From Amycolatopsis sp. 2-15 (lineage in GTDB: Bacteria; Actinomycetota; Actinomycetes; Mycobacteriales; Pseudonocardiaceae), in the NCBI RefSeq assembly GCF_030285625.1, contig NZ_CP127294.1, positions 5,674,001 through 5,738,000 of the forward strand: 64,000 bases of DNA. Reading direction: 5' to 3'. Below are positions 9,288 to 17,569 of this stretch, one piece after another. How positions within the stretch are numbered: position 1 is the stretch's first letter; each line of letters opens with the position of its first letter. A model generated the notes under the pieces. That model was not told where the DNA came from and made no database searches. It saw only the letters and a program-made list of their open reading frames with translations. The translations under genes and the position numbers were made by a program.

Positions 9288-9306
9288 TTAGGTTTGCCTA
9301 AGCTCA
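9288..9306 (+). promoter_or_regulatory. IdeR/DmdR-type iron box
   Basis: TTAGGTTTGCCTAAGCTCA matches 16 of 19 positions of the actinobacterial IdeR/DmdR consensus (TTAGGTTAGSCTAACCTAA). The inner TTAGG-TTTG-CCTAA is a perfect palindrome. It lies 52 bp before the start of the DoxX-like gene, a position typical for iron-dependent repression. Function is inferred from the match only. Confidence 0.55.
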
Positions 9307-9357
9307 TGGTGCCCGACCTGCCGGGCAGTCCTCTTGAGTCCGGAAAGGACCTTCGCC

Positions 9358-9918
9358 GTGAGTACCCCTGTCACTCGAGCCGTGCCTGTCGCGGGTTCCG
9401 TGTCCCCCACCTTCCGGCGGCTGCGCGCCGCTGCCGTCGCCCGGATCGTGTTCGGTGTGGTGTGGGCGATCGACGCCACGTTCAAGTGGCTGCCGGGCTT
9501 CGTGCACGGCCAGACGCTCGGCAAGGAGCTGGGCAAGGCCGACAAGATCACCATCCCCGTGGTGCACCAGTGGCTGGAGCTGTGGCACACCGTGGCGAAC
9601 TGGAGCCCGGCGGCGTTCGCCGTGGGCACCGCGGTGATCGAGACGCTGATCGCGCTCGGGCTGATCTTCGGGGCGTTCTCGAACCTCGTGTTCATCGGGA
9701 GCGCGGTGTTCTCGTTCGGCATCTGGTCGGCGGCCGAAGGCTTCCACCTGCCGTGGAACGCGCCGGGGATGACGGACCTCGGCCCGTCCGTCGGCTACAT
9801 CTTCGCCTCGCTCGGCCTGTACTACGCGGCCGCCGGATCCGTGTGGAGCGTGGACGCGGTGCTGCAGCCGAAGCTCGGCAACCTCTCCTGGCTGGCCGCC
9901 AAACCGGCCACCGTCTAG
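9358..9918 (+). CDS. DoxX-like integral membrane protein
   Basis: A 187-residue membrane protein. The GTG at 9358 is chosen because GGAAAGGAC ends 8 bp before it; an upstream TTG at 9334 would overlap that site. Four hydrophobic segments are visible: AVARIVFGVVWAIDATFKWL, AVIETLIALGLIFGAF, LVFIGSAVFSFGIWSA and YIFASLGLYYAAAGSVW. This resembles DoxX/DoxD-type four-helix proteins, whose roles in actinobacteria include redox or oxidative-stress functions. An iron box sits upstream. Its stop codon shares CTAG with the stop of the convergent M24 gene. Confidence 0.7.
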   Translation: MSTPVTRAVPVAGSVSPTFRRLRAAAVARIVFGVVWAIDATFKWLPGFVHGQTLGKELGKADKITIPVVHQWLELWHTVANWSPAAFAVGTAVIETLIALGLIFGAFSNLVFIGSAVFSFGIWSAAEGFHLPWNAPGMTDLGPSVGYIFASLGLYYAAAGSVWSVDAVLQPKLGNLSWLAAKPATV

Positions 9919-10643
9919 TCCGAGCCGCCGCCGGACCGCTCGTGGCCGAGGTCGAGCAGCTCCTCGAAGAACCCCCCGATCCGCCGTTCGCGGTCGACGA
10001 GGTGGACCTCGAGGATCCAGTGCGAAGTCTGCCCGTTGCGGTCCGGCCGGCGCATCGGCCGGTCGCTGCCCGGCGCGATGTAGGACTCGATCCGCTCGCC
10101 GTCGATCGTCTCGTGCGGGAACTGGCCCACGAGGTGCCCGGAGTGCGCGCCGCCGAACTCCCAGCCGGCCTCGGCGGCGAGCTTGGTGACGTGCTCGTAC
10201 AGCTCGGCGCCGGTCACGTCCGGGTGCGCCTCGAAGTACTCGCGCCCGGCCTGCCACACCACGGGCAGGCTGTCGCGCAGCCGCAGCTTCACAGGGTCGT
10301 CGCCGAGCACGAACGTCCGCCCGAAGTCGGCCTCGAACTCCTCGAAGATCGGCCCGAAGTCGACGAACACGATGTCGTCCTCGGCGATGACGCGGTCCGG
10401 CGGGTTCTCCCGGTACGGCCGCAGCGTGTTCTCGCCCGCGCGCACGATCCGCTTGTGCCAGTAGCGATCCACCCCGAACAGCTCCGCCGCGAGGTCGCGC
10501 ACCGCGTCACTCGCCTGGGTCTCGCGCACGCCGGGCGCGAGCAGCCCGCGCCGCTCGACCGCTTCGAACAGCTCGACGGCCTTGGCCTGCGCGTCCAGCA
10601 ACCGCGCCGCGCGCTGTGCCTCGTCCTCGATCAGCTCACCCAT
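9915..10643 (-). CDS. M24 family metallopeptidase (Xaa-Pro aminopeptidase-like)
   Basis: A 242-residue cytoplasmic protein from the ATG at 10643. The pita-bread metal ligands are visible in order: FVDFG (Asp), EADFGRTF (Asp), HSGHLVGQFPHE (His) and ILEVHL (Glu). This supports a dinuclear-metal aminopeptidase fold. It is shorter than full Xaa-Pro dipeptidases because the N-terminal creatinase domain is absent, as in methionine aminopeptidases and many stand-alone M24 proteins. The final acidic ligand is not certain from inspection. Its 3' end overlaps the DoxX-like gene tail-to-tail by 4 bp. Confidence 0.82.
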   Translation of the reverse strand: MGELIEDEAQRAARLLDAQAKAVELFEAVERRGLLAPGVRETQASDAVRDLAAELFGVDRYWHKRIVRAGENTLRPYRENPPDRVIAEDDIVFVDFGPIFEEFEADFGRTFVLGDDPVKLRLRDSLPVVWQAGREYFEAHPDVTGAELYEHVTKLAAEAGWEFGGAHSGHLVGQFPHETIDGERIESYIAPGSDRPMRRPDRNGQTSHWILEVHLVDRERRIGGFFEELLDLGHERSGGGSD

Positions 10644-10842
10644 GACCCCGACGGTAACCACCGCCGCACGCGGCCACCAGGTGAGTCCGATTTGGGCGCC
10701 CACGCGAGGAATCACCCGATCCGTGGCCGAACCTGGGAGAACTCCACAGGTTTCCCACGGAGCCCGGCAAGGAAAATCTCAGGTACGGGGTGTGTTCTGG
10801 TCGAGGCGGTAGCCAGGAGCGGGACGAGGCTGGAGCGGGAAC

Positions 10843-12510
10843 ATGAGCGAACAGGAGCCGGGGTCGACCGGTGGGCAGACCGGCGGCTGGTCGTACGGAC
10901 ACGGTGACCAGACCCAGCCGGGCGCGTACGGGCAGTACAGCCAGCCGGGCGCGGCGGGTCAGCAGGGGACGCCGGGTCAGCAGGGGACGCCGGGGCAGCA
11001 GGGCACGCCGGGACAGCAGGGGCACTACGGCCCCTATGCCGGCTACAACCAGGGCTGGGCGCCGCAGGGCGCGTGGGGCCAGCACCCGGGTACCCAGCAG
11101 TTCCCGCAGACGCCGTACCACCGGCCGCCGCGGCCGATGCGCAGCGCGGCGATCGCCGTCGGCGCGATCGGGCTTTCGGTGGTGCTCGGCCTGGGCATCG
11201 GGCACTTCGTGTGGACGCCCGGCTCGGATTCCGCCGGGGGCAACCAGAACTTCGGGTCCGTGGCGCCTCCCGGGGGCACGTCGAGCACGTCGATCGATCC
11301 CAACGGGATCGCGACGAAGGTCGACCCGGGGCTGGTCGACGTGAACACCGAGCTGGGTTACCAGAGCGCCGCCGCGGCGGGCACCGGCATCGTGCTGACC
11401 TCCGACGGCGAGATCCTCACCAACAACCACGTCGTCGAAGGCGCCACCAGCATCAAGGTGACCGACATCGGCGACGGCAAGACCTACACCGCCTCCGTGC
11501 TCGGCTACGACCGCAGCCACGACATCGCGGTGATCAAGCTCAACGGCGCCTCCGGCCTGAAAACCGCGACGCTCGGCAACTCGTCCGCGGTCGCGGTCGG
11601 CGACGCCGTGGTCGGGATCGGCAACGCGGGCGGCGCCGGCGGCACCCCGGCCGTGGCGGCCGGCAAGGTGACGGCGCTCAACCAGTCGATCACCGCGTCG
11701 GACGAGTCCGCCAGCTCGTCGGAGCAGCTCACCGGCCTGATCCAGGTCGACGCCGACATCCAGTCCGGCGACTCCGGCGGCCCGCTGGTCAACGCCGACG
11801 GCCAGGTGATCGGCGTCGACACCGCAGCGTCGCAGGGCTTCCAGTTCAACGGCGGCCAGGGCCAGGGCGGTCTCGGCCGCGGACGCGGCGGGCTCGGGCA
11901 GGGCCAGGGCGGCCTCGGGCAAGGCGGGCTCGGTCAGGGCCAAGGCGGTCTGGGTGGTCTCGGCGGCCTCGGCCAGGGCGACGGCGGTCTGGGCCAGGGC
12001 GACGGCGGCCTCGGCCAAGGCGACGGCGGCCTCGGCCAAGGCGACGGCCAGCAGGGCGCCTCGGGCGGCCACCAGGGCTTCGCGGTCCCGATCAACCAGG
12101 CCATCGACCTCGCCCACCAGATCATCGGCGGCAAGTCGTCCGACTCCGTCCACATCGGACAAAGCGCATTCCTCGGCGTCTCGGTGAGCGACGCCGGCCA
12201 GGCGCAGCAGTCCCCGGGCGGACTCGGCCAAGGCCAAGGCCAGTCCCCGGGCGGCCAGGGCCAGTCCCAGGGCAGCTCCACCGGCGCACAGATCCAGGAC
12301 GTCGTCGCGGGCGGCCCCGCCGCCTCGGCCGGCCTCAGCGGCGGCGACGTCATCACCGCGGTCGACGGCAAGCCCGTCGACTCGGCGACCGCCCTCACGA
12401 CCCTCATGGACACCCACCACCCGGGCGACAAGCTCACCGTCACCGTGGTGGACCAGACCGGCCAGCAGCACGACGTCACCGTGACCCCGGTCAACGGCCC
12501 CGTCGGCTGA
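10843..12510 (+). CDS. Membrane-anchored HtrA/DegP-like serine protease with PDZ domain
   Basis: A 555-residue protein. The cytoplasmic N-terminus (about 1-90) is Pro/Gly/Gln-rich with GQQGTP repeats. One membrane helix follows (AIAVGAIGLSVVLGLGIGHF). The trypsin-like domain has His in ILTNNHVV, Asp in HDIAVIKL and Ser in GDSGGPLV. A low-complexity insertion of GLGQGDG/GLGQGQG repeats (about residues 335-405) interrupts the end of the protease domain before GFAVPINQA. A C-terminal PDZ domain (GAQIQDVVAGGPAASAGL, GGDVITAVDGKPV) contains a second Gln/Gly stretch just before it. Envelope protein quality control is the expected role. The insertion is absent from typical HtrA proteins. Confidence 0.9.
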   Translation: MSEQEPGSTGGQTGGWSYGHGDQTQPGAYGQYSQPGAAGQQGTPGQQGTPGQQGTPGQQGHYGPYAGYNQGWAPQGAWGQHPGTQQFPQTPYHRPPRPMRSAAIAVGAIGLSVVLGLGIGHFVWTPGSDSAGGNQNFGSVAPPGGTSSTSIDPNGIATKVDPGLVDVNTELGYQSAAAAGTGIVLTSDGEILTNNHVVEGATSIKVTDIGDGKTYTASVLGYDRSHDIAVIKLNGASGLKTATLGNSSAVAVGDAVVGIGNAGGAGGTPAVAAGKVTALNQSITASDESASSSEQLTGLIQVDADIQSGDSGGPLVNADGQVIGVDTAASQGFQFNGGQGQGGLGRGRGGLGQGQGGLGQGGLGQGQGGLGGLGGLGQGDGGLGQGDGGLGQGDGGLGQGDGQQGASGGHQGFAVPINQAIDLAHQIIGGKSSDSVHIGQSAFLGVSVSDAGQAQQSPGGLGQGQGQSPGGQGQSQGSSTGAQIQDVVAGGPAASAGLSGGDVITAVDGKPVDSATALTTLMDTHHPGDKLTVTVVDQTGQQHDVTVTPVNGPVG

Positions 12511-12528
12511 GCGCAGACGCACCCAGGA

Positions 12529-12558
12529 GGGGTTCCGGTCCCAGCGGACCGGGACCCC
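12529..12558 (+). terminator. Hairpin terminator after the HtrA-like gene
   Basis: 13-bp arms (12529-12541 and 12546-12558) with one G-U pair and a CAGC tetraloop, 18 bp after the stop codon. Confidence 0.65.
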
Positions 12559-12841
12559 TCCCGCCGTTGCGGCGGCAGTTTCGTTGTTACTGGCGGCGGG
12601 GCGGCACGGCGTGTCGGAGACGCTGGCCGGCCCCTTCGGCTGGGCGCGAGCGCACTGGCAGAGGTTCCGCTCCATCGTGGATCGGTGCCGTCCCGCCGCT
12701 GTGGCACCGGCCCCTTCCGGAGCGAGGAACAGGGGCGCCCTTGGAACGCAGATGATCCACCCCGTTGCGGTTGCCGGGTGTGGCACGGCATGTCGGTGCC
12801 GCCGGACGGGCTCGACCGGGACCCCTCCCGCCGTTGCGGCG
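12548..12841. repeat. Direct repeats in the intergenic gap
   Basis: The 384-bp gap between the HtrA-like gene and the lipoprotein gene holds a perfect 27-bp direct repeat (12548-12574 and 12815-12841; core CCCCTCCCGCCGTTGCGGCG). A second repeat, GGCACGGC(G/A)TGTCGG, lies at 12603-12617 and 12782-12796, and a weaker copy lies near 12685-12705. No protein-coding frame is credible. The repeats lie upstream of the lipoprotein start and could affect its promoter. Confidence 0.6.
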
Positions 12842-12894
12842 CTACCTTCCTCCCGACGCGACCTGACGCGACGCGAGCGAGGGAGGACCAGCCC

Positions 12895-13390
12895 ATGGAC
12901 CGCAGATGGCTCACCCCGCTGGTGCTGCTGGCGGTCACCGGCTGCAGCACCACCACAACCGGCCACGCACACCCCACCGGTGGGGAACTGCCGGCCGCGG
13001 CCGACGGGCGCGACTACGCGGCCTGCGCCGACGGCAACTGCGAAGTACTCGTCACGGAGCTGGTCGATCTCCCCGCCGGCGGGCGCGGCGACGTCGACAC
13101 GTTGTCGATCACCCGCGTCGGGCCGGGCGGGGTGGACTACGAGGTCAAGAGCGCGCACGGCAGCGGCGACGGGAACCTGACCACCGGCTGCGTTTCGACG
13201 TTCCACGAGGGTGGGGGCGGGTCCGCGTGCTACACGGGTGACGTGCCGCGGCCGGAGGCGCAGACGGGGGTGCTCGCGGTGCGGCTGACGGGGGGCGTCG
13301 GCGGTCGGGGCCGTCGTGCAGCTTGTCTCGGGGCCGCCCGGGCCGCCGCCGGAGTCACTGGTGCCTCACATTCCCGGTTTCGGAGGCTGA
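12895..13390 (+). pseudogene. Small secreted lipoprotein, frameshifted at a G6 run
   Basis: Starts at the ATG at 12895 behind GGGAGGA. The signal peptide has lipobox LLAVTGC and is followed by STTTTGHAHP and a small domain with paired cysteines (CADGNC, GCVSTF, ACYTGD). As written the frame runs on into the next gene to 13713 with arginine-rich nonsense. Removing one G from the run at 13290-13295 gives a natural C-terminus (GAVVQLV, then GPPGPPPESLVPHIPGFGG) and a stop at 13388-13390, 52 bp before the next start. The intact product would be about 164 residues. Its function is unknown. Either a sequencing error or a real frameshift is possible. Confidence 0.65.
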
Positions 13391-13442
13391 GCGGGGCCTA
13401 TTCTCTGCTGCGGCACCGTCGCCGAAGCCAGGAGAGGAATCC

Positions 13443-15008
13443 GTGGACTCCATCAGCACCCTGTCGTACGAGCCGCTCACCCCGACCGCCTACCTCGACC
13501 GTGCGGCGGCCGCGCACGGTGACCGGATCGCCGTGGTCGACGGTGAGGAACGCTGGACCTACGCCGAGCTGCACGAGCGGTGCCGACGGCTCGCCGGGGC
13601 ACTGGCGCCGCTCGCGGACGGGCGGCCGGTGGCGGTGCTGGCGCCCAACACCCACGTGCTGCTGGAGGCCAACTTCGGCGTGCCGTGGGCGGGCGTGCCG
13701 CTCGTCGCGGTGAACACGCGCCTCGCGGCGCGCGAGGTGGCCTACATCCTGGAGCACGCGAAAGCGGCGGTGCTGGTGCACGACCCGGTGTTCGACGAGC
13801 TGGTGGAAGACGCCGTCGCGTTGCTGTCCGAAGCCGCGCCGCGCCGGATCCGCGCGGGCGAGGAGTACGAGCGGCTGCTCGCGGCCGCCGAGCCGCTGGC
13901 GATCACTCCTGAAGACGAGCGGTCCGTGCTGTCGATCAACTACACCTCCGGCACCACCGGCCGGCCAAAAGGTGTGCTGTACAGCCATCGCGGCGCGTAC
14001 CTGCAGGCGCTCGCGATGGTCGGGCACACCGGCCTCTCGCCCTCGGCCGTGCACCTGTGGACGCTGCCGATGTTCCACTGCAACGGCTGGTGCTTCCCGT
14101 GGGCGGTCACCGCGGCCGCGGCCACGCACGTGTGCCTGCCGAAGGTCGAGCCCGCCCGGGTGTGGCAGCTGATCCGCGAGCAGGGCGTGACGCACCTCAA
14201 CGGTGCCCCGACGGTGCTGTCGATGCTCGCCTACGCCCCGGAAGCGGCGCCGGTCGAGACGACGGTGCGCGTCGCCACCGGGGGAGCGCCGCCGTCGCCG
14301 GCGATCCTGCGCCGCATGAGCGAGCTCGGTTTCGACGTGACGCACCTCTACGGCCTGACCGAGACCTACGGCCCGGCGATGATCTGCGACTGGCGTCCCG
14401 AGTGGAACGCGCTCGACGAGCAGGAACAGGCGCGGCTCAAGGCCCGCCAGGGCGTGGGCAACATGATCTCCTGCACCGCCCGTGTGATCGCCGACGACGG
14501 CACCGACGTGCCCGCCGACGGCGCCACCGTCGGCCAGATCGCCTTGCGCGGCAACAACGTCATGCTCGGCTACCTCGACGATCCCGAAGCGACGCACGCC
14601 GCCGTGCCCGACGGCTGGTTCCGCACCGGCGACCTCGGCGTGGTGCACCCGGACGGCTACGTCGAACTGCGCGACCGCAGCAAGGACGTGATCATCTCCG
14701 GCGGCGAGAACATCGCGTCGGTGGAGGTGGAGCAGGCGATCGCCGAGCACCCGGCCGTGCTGGAGGTGGCGGTGGTCGCCGTGCCGGACGACCGCTGGGG
14801 TGAGGTGCCCGCCGCGTACGTGACCTTGCGCGACGGCGAAAGCGCCACGGAGACGGAGATCGTCGAGTTCGTGCGCGAGCGGCTCGCGCGGTTCAAGGCG
14901 CCGAAGTCCGTGACGTTCGGGGACCTGCCGAAGACGTCGACCGGGAAGATCCAGAAGTACGTGCTGCGCGAGAAGGCCTGGGCCGGCGTGGAGCGGCGCA
15001 TCCAGTGA
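13443..15008 (+). CDS. Long/medium-chain acyl-CoA synthetase (AMP-forming)
   Basis: A 521-residue adenylate-forming enzyme. The GTG at 13443 follows AGGAGAGG. The P-loop motif INYTSGTTGRPKGVLYSH, the A5 motif LYGLTETYGP, GWFRTGDLG, the hinge RDRSKDVIISGGENI and the C-terminal lysine motif PKTSTGKIQKYVLR are all present. It activates a carboxylic acid, probably a medium or long fatty acid, to its CoA thioester through an acyl-adenylate. The sequence resembles FadD-type ligases of the Alk/dimethylmalonyl group. It precedes an oppositely oriented methyltransferase and forms no evident operon. Substrate length is not readable from the sequence. Confidence 0.93.
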   Translation: MDSISTLSYEPLTPTAYLDRAAAAHGDRIAVVDGEERWTYAELHERCRRLAGALAPLADGRPVAVLAPNTHVLLEANFGVPWAGVPLVAVNTRLAAREVAYILEHAKAAVLVHDPVFDELVEDAVALLSEAAPRRIRAGEEYERLLAAAEPLAITPEDERSVLSINYTSGTTGRPKGVLYSHRGAYLQALAMVGHTGLSPSAVHLWTLPMFHCNGWCFPWAVTAAAATHVCLPKVEPARVWQLIREQGVTHLNGAPTVLSMLAYAPEAAPVETTVRVATGGAPPSPAILRRMSELGFDVTHLYGLTETYGPAMICDWRPEWNALDEQEQARLKARQGVGNMISCTARVIADDGTDVPADGATVGQIALRGNNVMLGYLDDPEATHAAVPDGWFRTGDLGVVHPDGYVELRDRSKDVIISGGENIASVEVEQAIAEHPAVLEVAVVAVPDDRWGEVPAAYVTLRDGESATETEIVEFVRERLARFKAPKSVTFGDLPKTSTGKIQKYVLREKAWAGVERRIQ

Positions 15009-15012
15009 CTGC

Positions 15013-16062
15013 TCAGCCCAGCCGGTAGAAGCGCCACATGTCGTGGTCGATCGGCAGGGTCTCGACGCGGTCGAACCCGGCCTCTCGGGCGTAAGCCTCG
15101 ACGGTCGAGCGGCGGATCGCGGTGCCGGTGGCCGCCGAACTCGGGCTGCTCATGCTGTCGGGCAGGCAGATCGCCACACTGAAGCCGTACATCAGCCGCT
15201 CGACGGCGTCGCCGGGCGCGGTGAACTCGTCGGCGACCTTCATGTCGGCCACGAGCACCGGCCCGCCGAGGCCGCGCATCGCCGCGAGCGCGCGGACGGG
15301 GTAGGGCAGGTCGTGGAGGCATTCGAAGGCCATCACGAGGTCGTACGGCTCGGCCTCGACCGTGCCGATGTCCTGGCGGTGCACGGTGATCCGGTCGGCG
15401 AGGCCGGCTTCGGCGACGTTGGTCCGGGCGAGCTCCACCGACAATTGGTCGAGGTCGTACGCGTCGACGTGGGTCTGGGGAAACGCGCGGGCCAGGGCGA
15501 TCGCGGCCCAGCCGCCACCGCAGCCGATGTCGGCGACGCGCGACGGCCCGTCGGCCAGGCGCGCGAGCACGTCGGGCATCGCGGGCAGCCAGTGGGGCGC
15601 CAGCAGGTGCAGGAAACCCGGACGGTTGAGCGCCGCCTGGGATTCGCGCATGTCGGTGCCATAGCCGGCCCACGGGAAGCCGTGGCCGGTGCGGAACGCC
15701 TCCGCGACCTCGGGCACGTGCCCGGCGGCGCTCACGAGCTGGCGCGCGAGCGGGCTGAGGTAGGCGAGCGCGTCCTGGTCGGCGAGCACCGTCTCGGCGC
15801 CGGGCGCGAAGCGGTAGTGCCGTTCGGTTTCGGTGCCGGCGACCTCCAGGAACCCCGACACCGCCTGCTGTTCGAGCCATTCGCGGGCGCACCGCTCGTC
15901 GGTTCCGGTCGTCTGCGCGAGCTGGGCGGGCGTGCGGCCACCGCCGGCGAGGGAGCGGTAGTAGCCGAGGCGGTCGCCGAGCGCGATGGCGATGATGTCG
16001 GAAGTCGCGACGGCGGCGTCGAACACGCGCGCGGCCATGGCTTCGGCGGGGTCTTCGGGCAT
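15013..16062 (-). CDS. Class I SAM-dependent methyltransferase with N-terminal winged helix
   Basis: A 349-residue protein from the ATG at 16062; an adjacent GTG at 16065 is an alternative. Residues of about 15-100 form an O-methyltransferase-type winged-helix/dimerisation domain (TPAQLAQTTGTDERCAREWLEQQAVSG region). The Rossmann core begins at about residue 170 with VADIGCGGGWAAIALA, followed by the acidic loop VDAYDLD and FECLHDLPYP. It resembles actinomycete methyltransferases often annotated as UbiE/rRNA-type with a transcriptional-regulator-like N-terminus. The substrate is unknown. It is tail-to-tail with the acyl-CoA synthetase (stops 5 bp apart). Confidence 0.85.
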   Translation of the reverse strand: MPEDPAEAMAARVFDAAVATSDIIAIALGDRLGYYRSLAGGGRTPAQLAQTTGTDERCAREWLEQQAVSGFLEVAGTETERHYRFAPGAETVLADQDALAYLSPLARQLVSAAGHVPEVAEAFRTGHGFPWAGYGTDMRESQAALNRPGFLHLLAPHWLPAMPDVLARLADGPSRVADIGCGGGWAAIALARAFPQTHVDAYDLDQLSVELARTNVAEAGLADRITVHRQDIGTVEAEPYDLVMAFECLHDLPYPVRALAAMRGLGGPVLVADMKVADEFTAPGDAVERLMYGFSVAICLPDSMSSPSSAATGTAIRRSTVEAYAREAGFDRVETLPIDHDMWRFYRLG

Positions 16063-16111
16063 CACCCAGTATTCGCAGAGCGGCCCGAACCGGACAACGA
16101 CGGGCTTTTCA

Positions 16112-16142
16112 CCGGGGCCCGGGCTTGTGACCCGGGCCCCGG
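16112..16142 (-). terminator. Hairpin terminator after chitinase gene
   Basis: Perfect 12-bp stem (16112-16123 and 16131-16142) with loop CTTGTGA, 7 bp beyond the chitinase stop on the minus strand. Confidence 0.7.
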
Positions 16143-16148
16143 CGGCGA

Positions 16149-17378
16149 TCAGCGGGCGATCGCGGAGAGCAGTTCGGCGTTCGTGGTGTCGCCGGAGAGC
16201 TCCCAGGCGAAGACACCACCGAGCCCCTGCGACTTCGCGTAGCCGGCCTTGGCCGAGGCCGTCGCCGGAGTGTCGTAGCTCCACCACTGCGAGCCGCACT
16301 TGGCGTAGGCGGTGCCGGCGATCAGGCCGTTGGCCGGGCACGTGGTCTTGAGGACCTTGTAGTTCTCCACGCCGTCCTCGCCCGTGGTGGTGCCCTTCAC
16401 CGGACCGGTCGCGGTGCCGCCGGGCTGCTTCTGCGTGACGCCGTCCCAGCCGCGGCCGTAGAACCCGAGGCCCAGCAACAGTTTCGCTGACGGCACGCCG
16501 TCGCGGCGCAGCTTCTGGATGGCGGCGTCCGCGTAGAACCCCGCGGTGGGGATGCCGTAATACGAACGCAGCGGCGAATGGGGCGCGGTCGGACCGGTCG
16601 GGGTGGCGCCGGCGACGAAGTAGTCGTAGGTCATCACGTTGTACCCGTCGGGGTAGCGGCTCGCGCCCGCGTAGTCGGTGGCGTCGATCTTGCCGCCGGG
16701 CGTGCCGTCCGCGGTGATCGCCGCGGTCACGAGCTGCTTCCCGAACTTCGCGCGCAACGCCTTCACAACCTTGGTGAAGGCGTCGGGGCCGCTGGCGTCG
16801 CACTCGAGGCCGCACGCGTTGGGGTACTCCCAGTCGACGTCGATGCCGTCGAAGAGCCCGGCCCAGCGCGGGTCGTTCACGAGGGCGTAGCAGGAGTCCG
16901 CGAACTTCGCGGGGTCTTTCGCGGCCTCGGTGAAGCCGGGGGAGAAGGTCCAGCCGCCGAACGACCAGAGGATCTTCAGGTTGGGGTGCAGCTTCTTGAG
17001 CTGCAGCAGCTGGTTGAAGCTGCCGTGCAGCGCGCCGGGCTCGACGCTGTCGGCCTGACCGTCGACGCTCGTGGCGGCGTCGTAGGGCTGGTCGGCGTCG
17101 GCCCACTCGTCGCCGAACGCGCACTGGCCGGCGGAGACAGTGCCGAACGCGTAATTGATGTGGGTGAGCTTCGCGGCGGAGCCGGAGGTCTCGATGTCCT
17201 TGACGTGGTAGTTGCGGGCGTACACGTCCCAGTCGGCGAAGTAGGCCATGACCTTGTGGTCTTGCCGGTGATTCGCCGCGGCTGGGGTGGGTGCCGGTGT
17301 GGTCGCCGTGGCGGGCGCCGCGAGGGAGGCGAGCACCAGGGCCACCCCGGCCCCGGCCGTGACCAGACGTCTCAGCAC
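16149..17378 (-). CDS. Secreted GH18 chitinase
   Basis: A 409-residue secreted chitinase. The GTG at 17378 has GAAGGGA upstream and begins a signal peptide (LRRLVTAGAGVALVLASLAAPATA). The catalytic motif FDGIDVDWEYP carries the proton-donor Glu. GGWTFS, MTYDYF, GLGFYGRGW and the final GGVFAWELSGD belong to the GH18 barrel of the chitinase A/ChiC-like subfamily with an inserted alpha+beta region. No carbohydrate-binding module is attached. It hydrolyses beta-1,4-linked N-acetylglucosamine. A DasR-type site lies 44-59 bp upstream, so induction by chitin breakdown products is likely. Confidence 0.93.
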   Translation of the reverse strand: MLRRLVTAGAGVALVLASLAAPATATTPAPTPAAANHRQDHKVMAYFADWDVYARNYHVKDIETSGSAAKLTHINYAFGTVSAGQCAFGDEWADADQPYDAATSVDGQADSVEPGALHGSFNQLLQLKKLHPNLKILWSFGGWTFSPGFTEAAKDPAKFADSCYALVNDPRWAGLFDGIDVDWEYPNACGLECDASGPDAFTKVVKALRAKFGKQLVTAAITADGTPGGKIDATDYAGASRYPDGYNVMTYDYFVAGATPTGPTAPHSPLRSYYGIPTAGFYADAAIQKLRRDGVPSAKLLLGLGFYGRGWDGVTQKQPGGTATGPVKGTTTGEDGVENYKVLKTTCPANGLIAGTAYAKCGSQWWSYDTPATASAKAGYAKSQGLGGVFAWELSGDTTNAELLSAIAR

Positions 17379-17421
17379 GATCGTTTTCCCTTCGACGGGG
17401 GAAGAAGACCGCCGGACGCTA

Positions 17422-17437
17422 ACAGGTCCAGACCATT
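17422..17437 (-). promoter_or_regulatory. Putative DasR-responsive element (dre) of the GH18 chitinase
   Basis: On the minus strand AATGGTCTGGACCTGT matches 13 of 16 positions of the streptomycete dre consensus A(G/C)TGGTCTAGACCA(G/C)T. It lies about 45-60 bp before the chitinase GTG. DasR is the GntR-type repressor of N-acetylglucosamine and chitin genes. Binding here is inferred from the match. Confidence 0.7.
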
Positions 17438-17569
17438 CGGGACAGGGTTCGCCGGGTGAGCGGGCAGCAACGCAGCCCGTTTTGACCCTGCCGGGCACGG
17501 ACCCGGGTGGGCTTCTCGTTCAGGCCCCGGGCGCCGCCATGGGTGGCGCGGGCGAGTCGCCGGCCCGGG

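Noticed and set aside
9068..9307. 79-codon open frame on the minus strand
   Set aside because: It overlaps the iron box and promoter region, has no ribosome-binding site and encodes an arginine-rich product without resemblance to known proteins.
15013..16062. Acyl-CoA synthetase and methyltransferase as a biosynthetic pair
   Set aside because: They are convergent, not co-transcribed, and no further pathway genes adjoin them.
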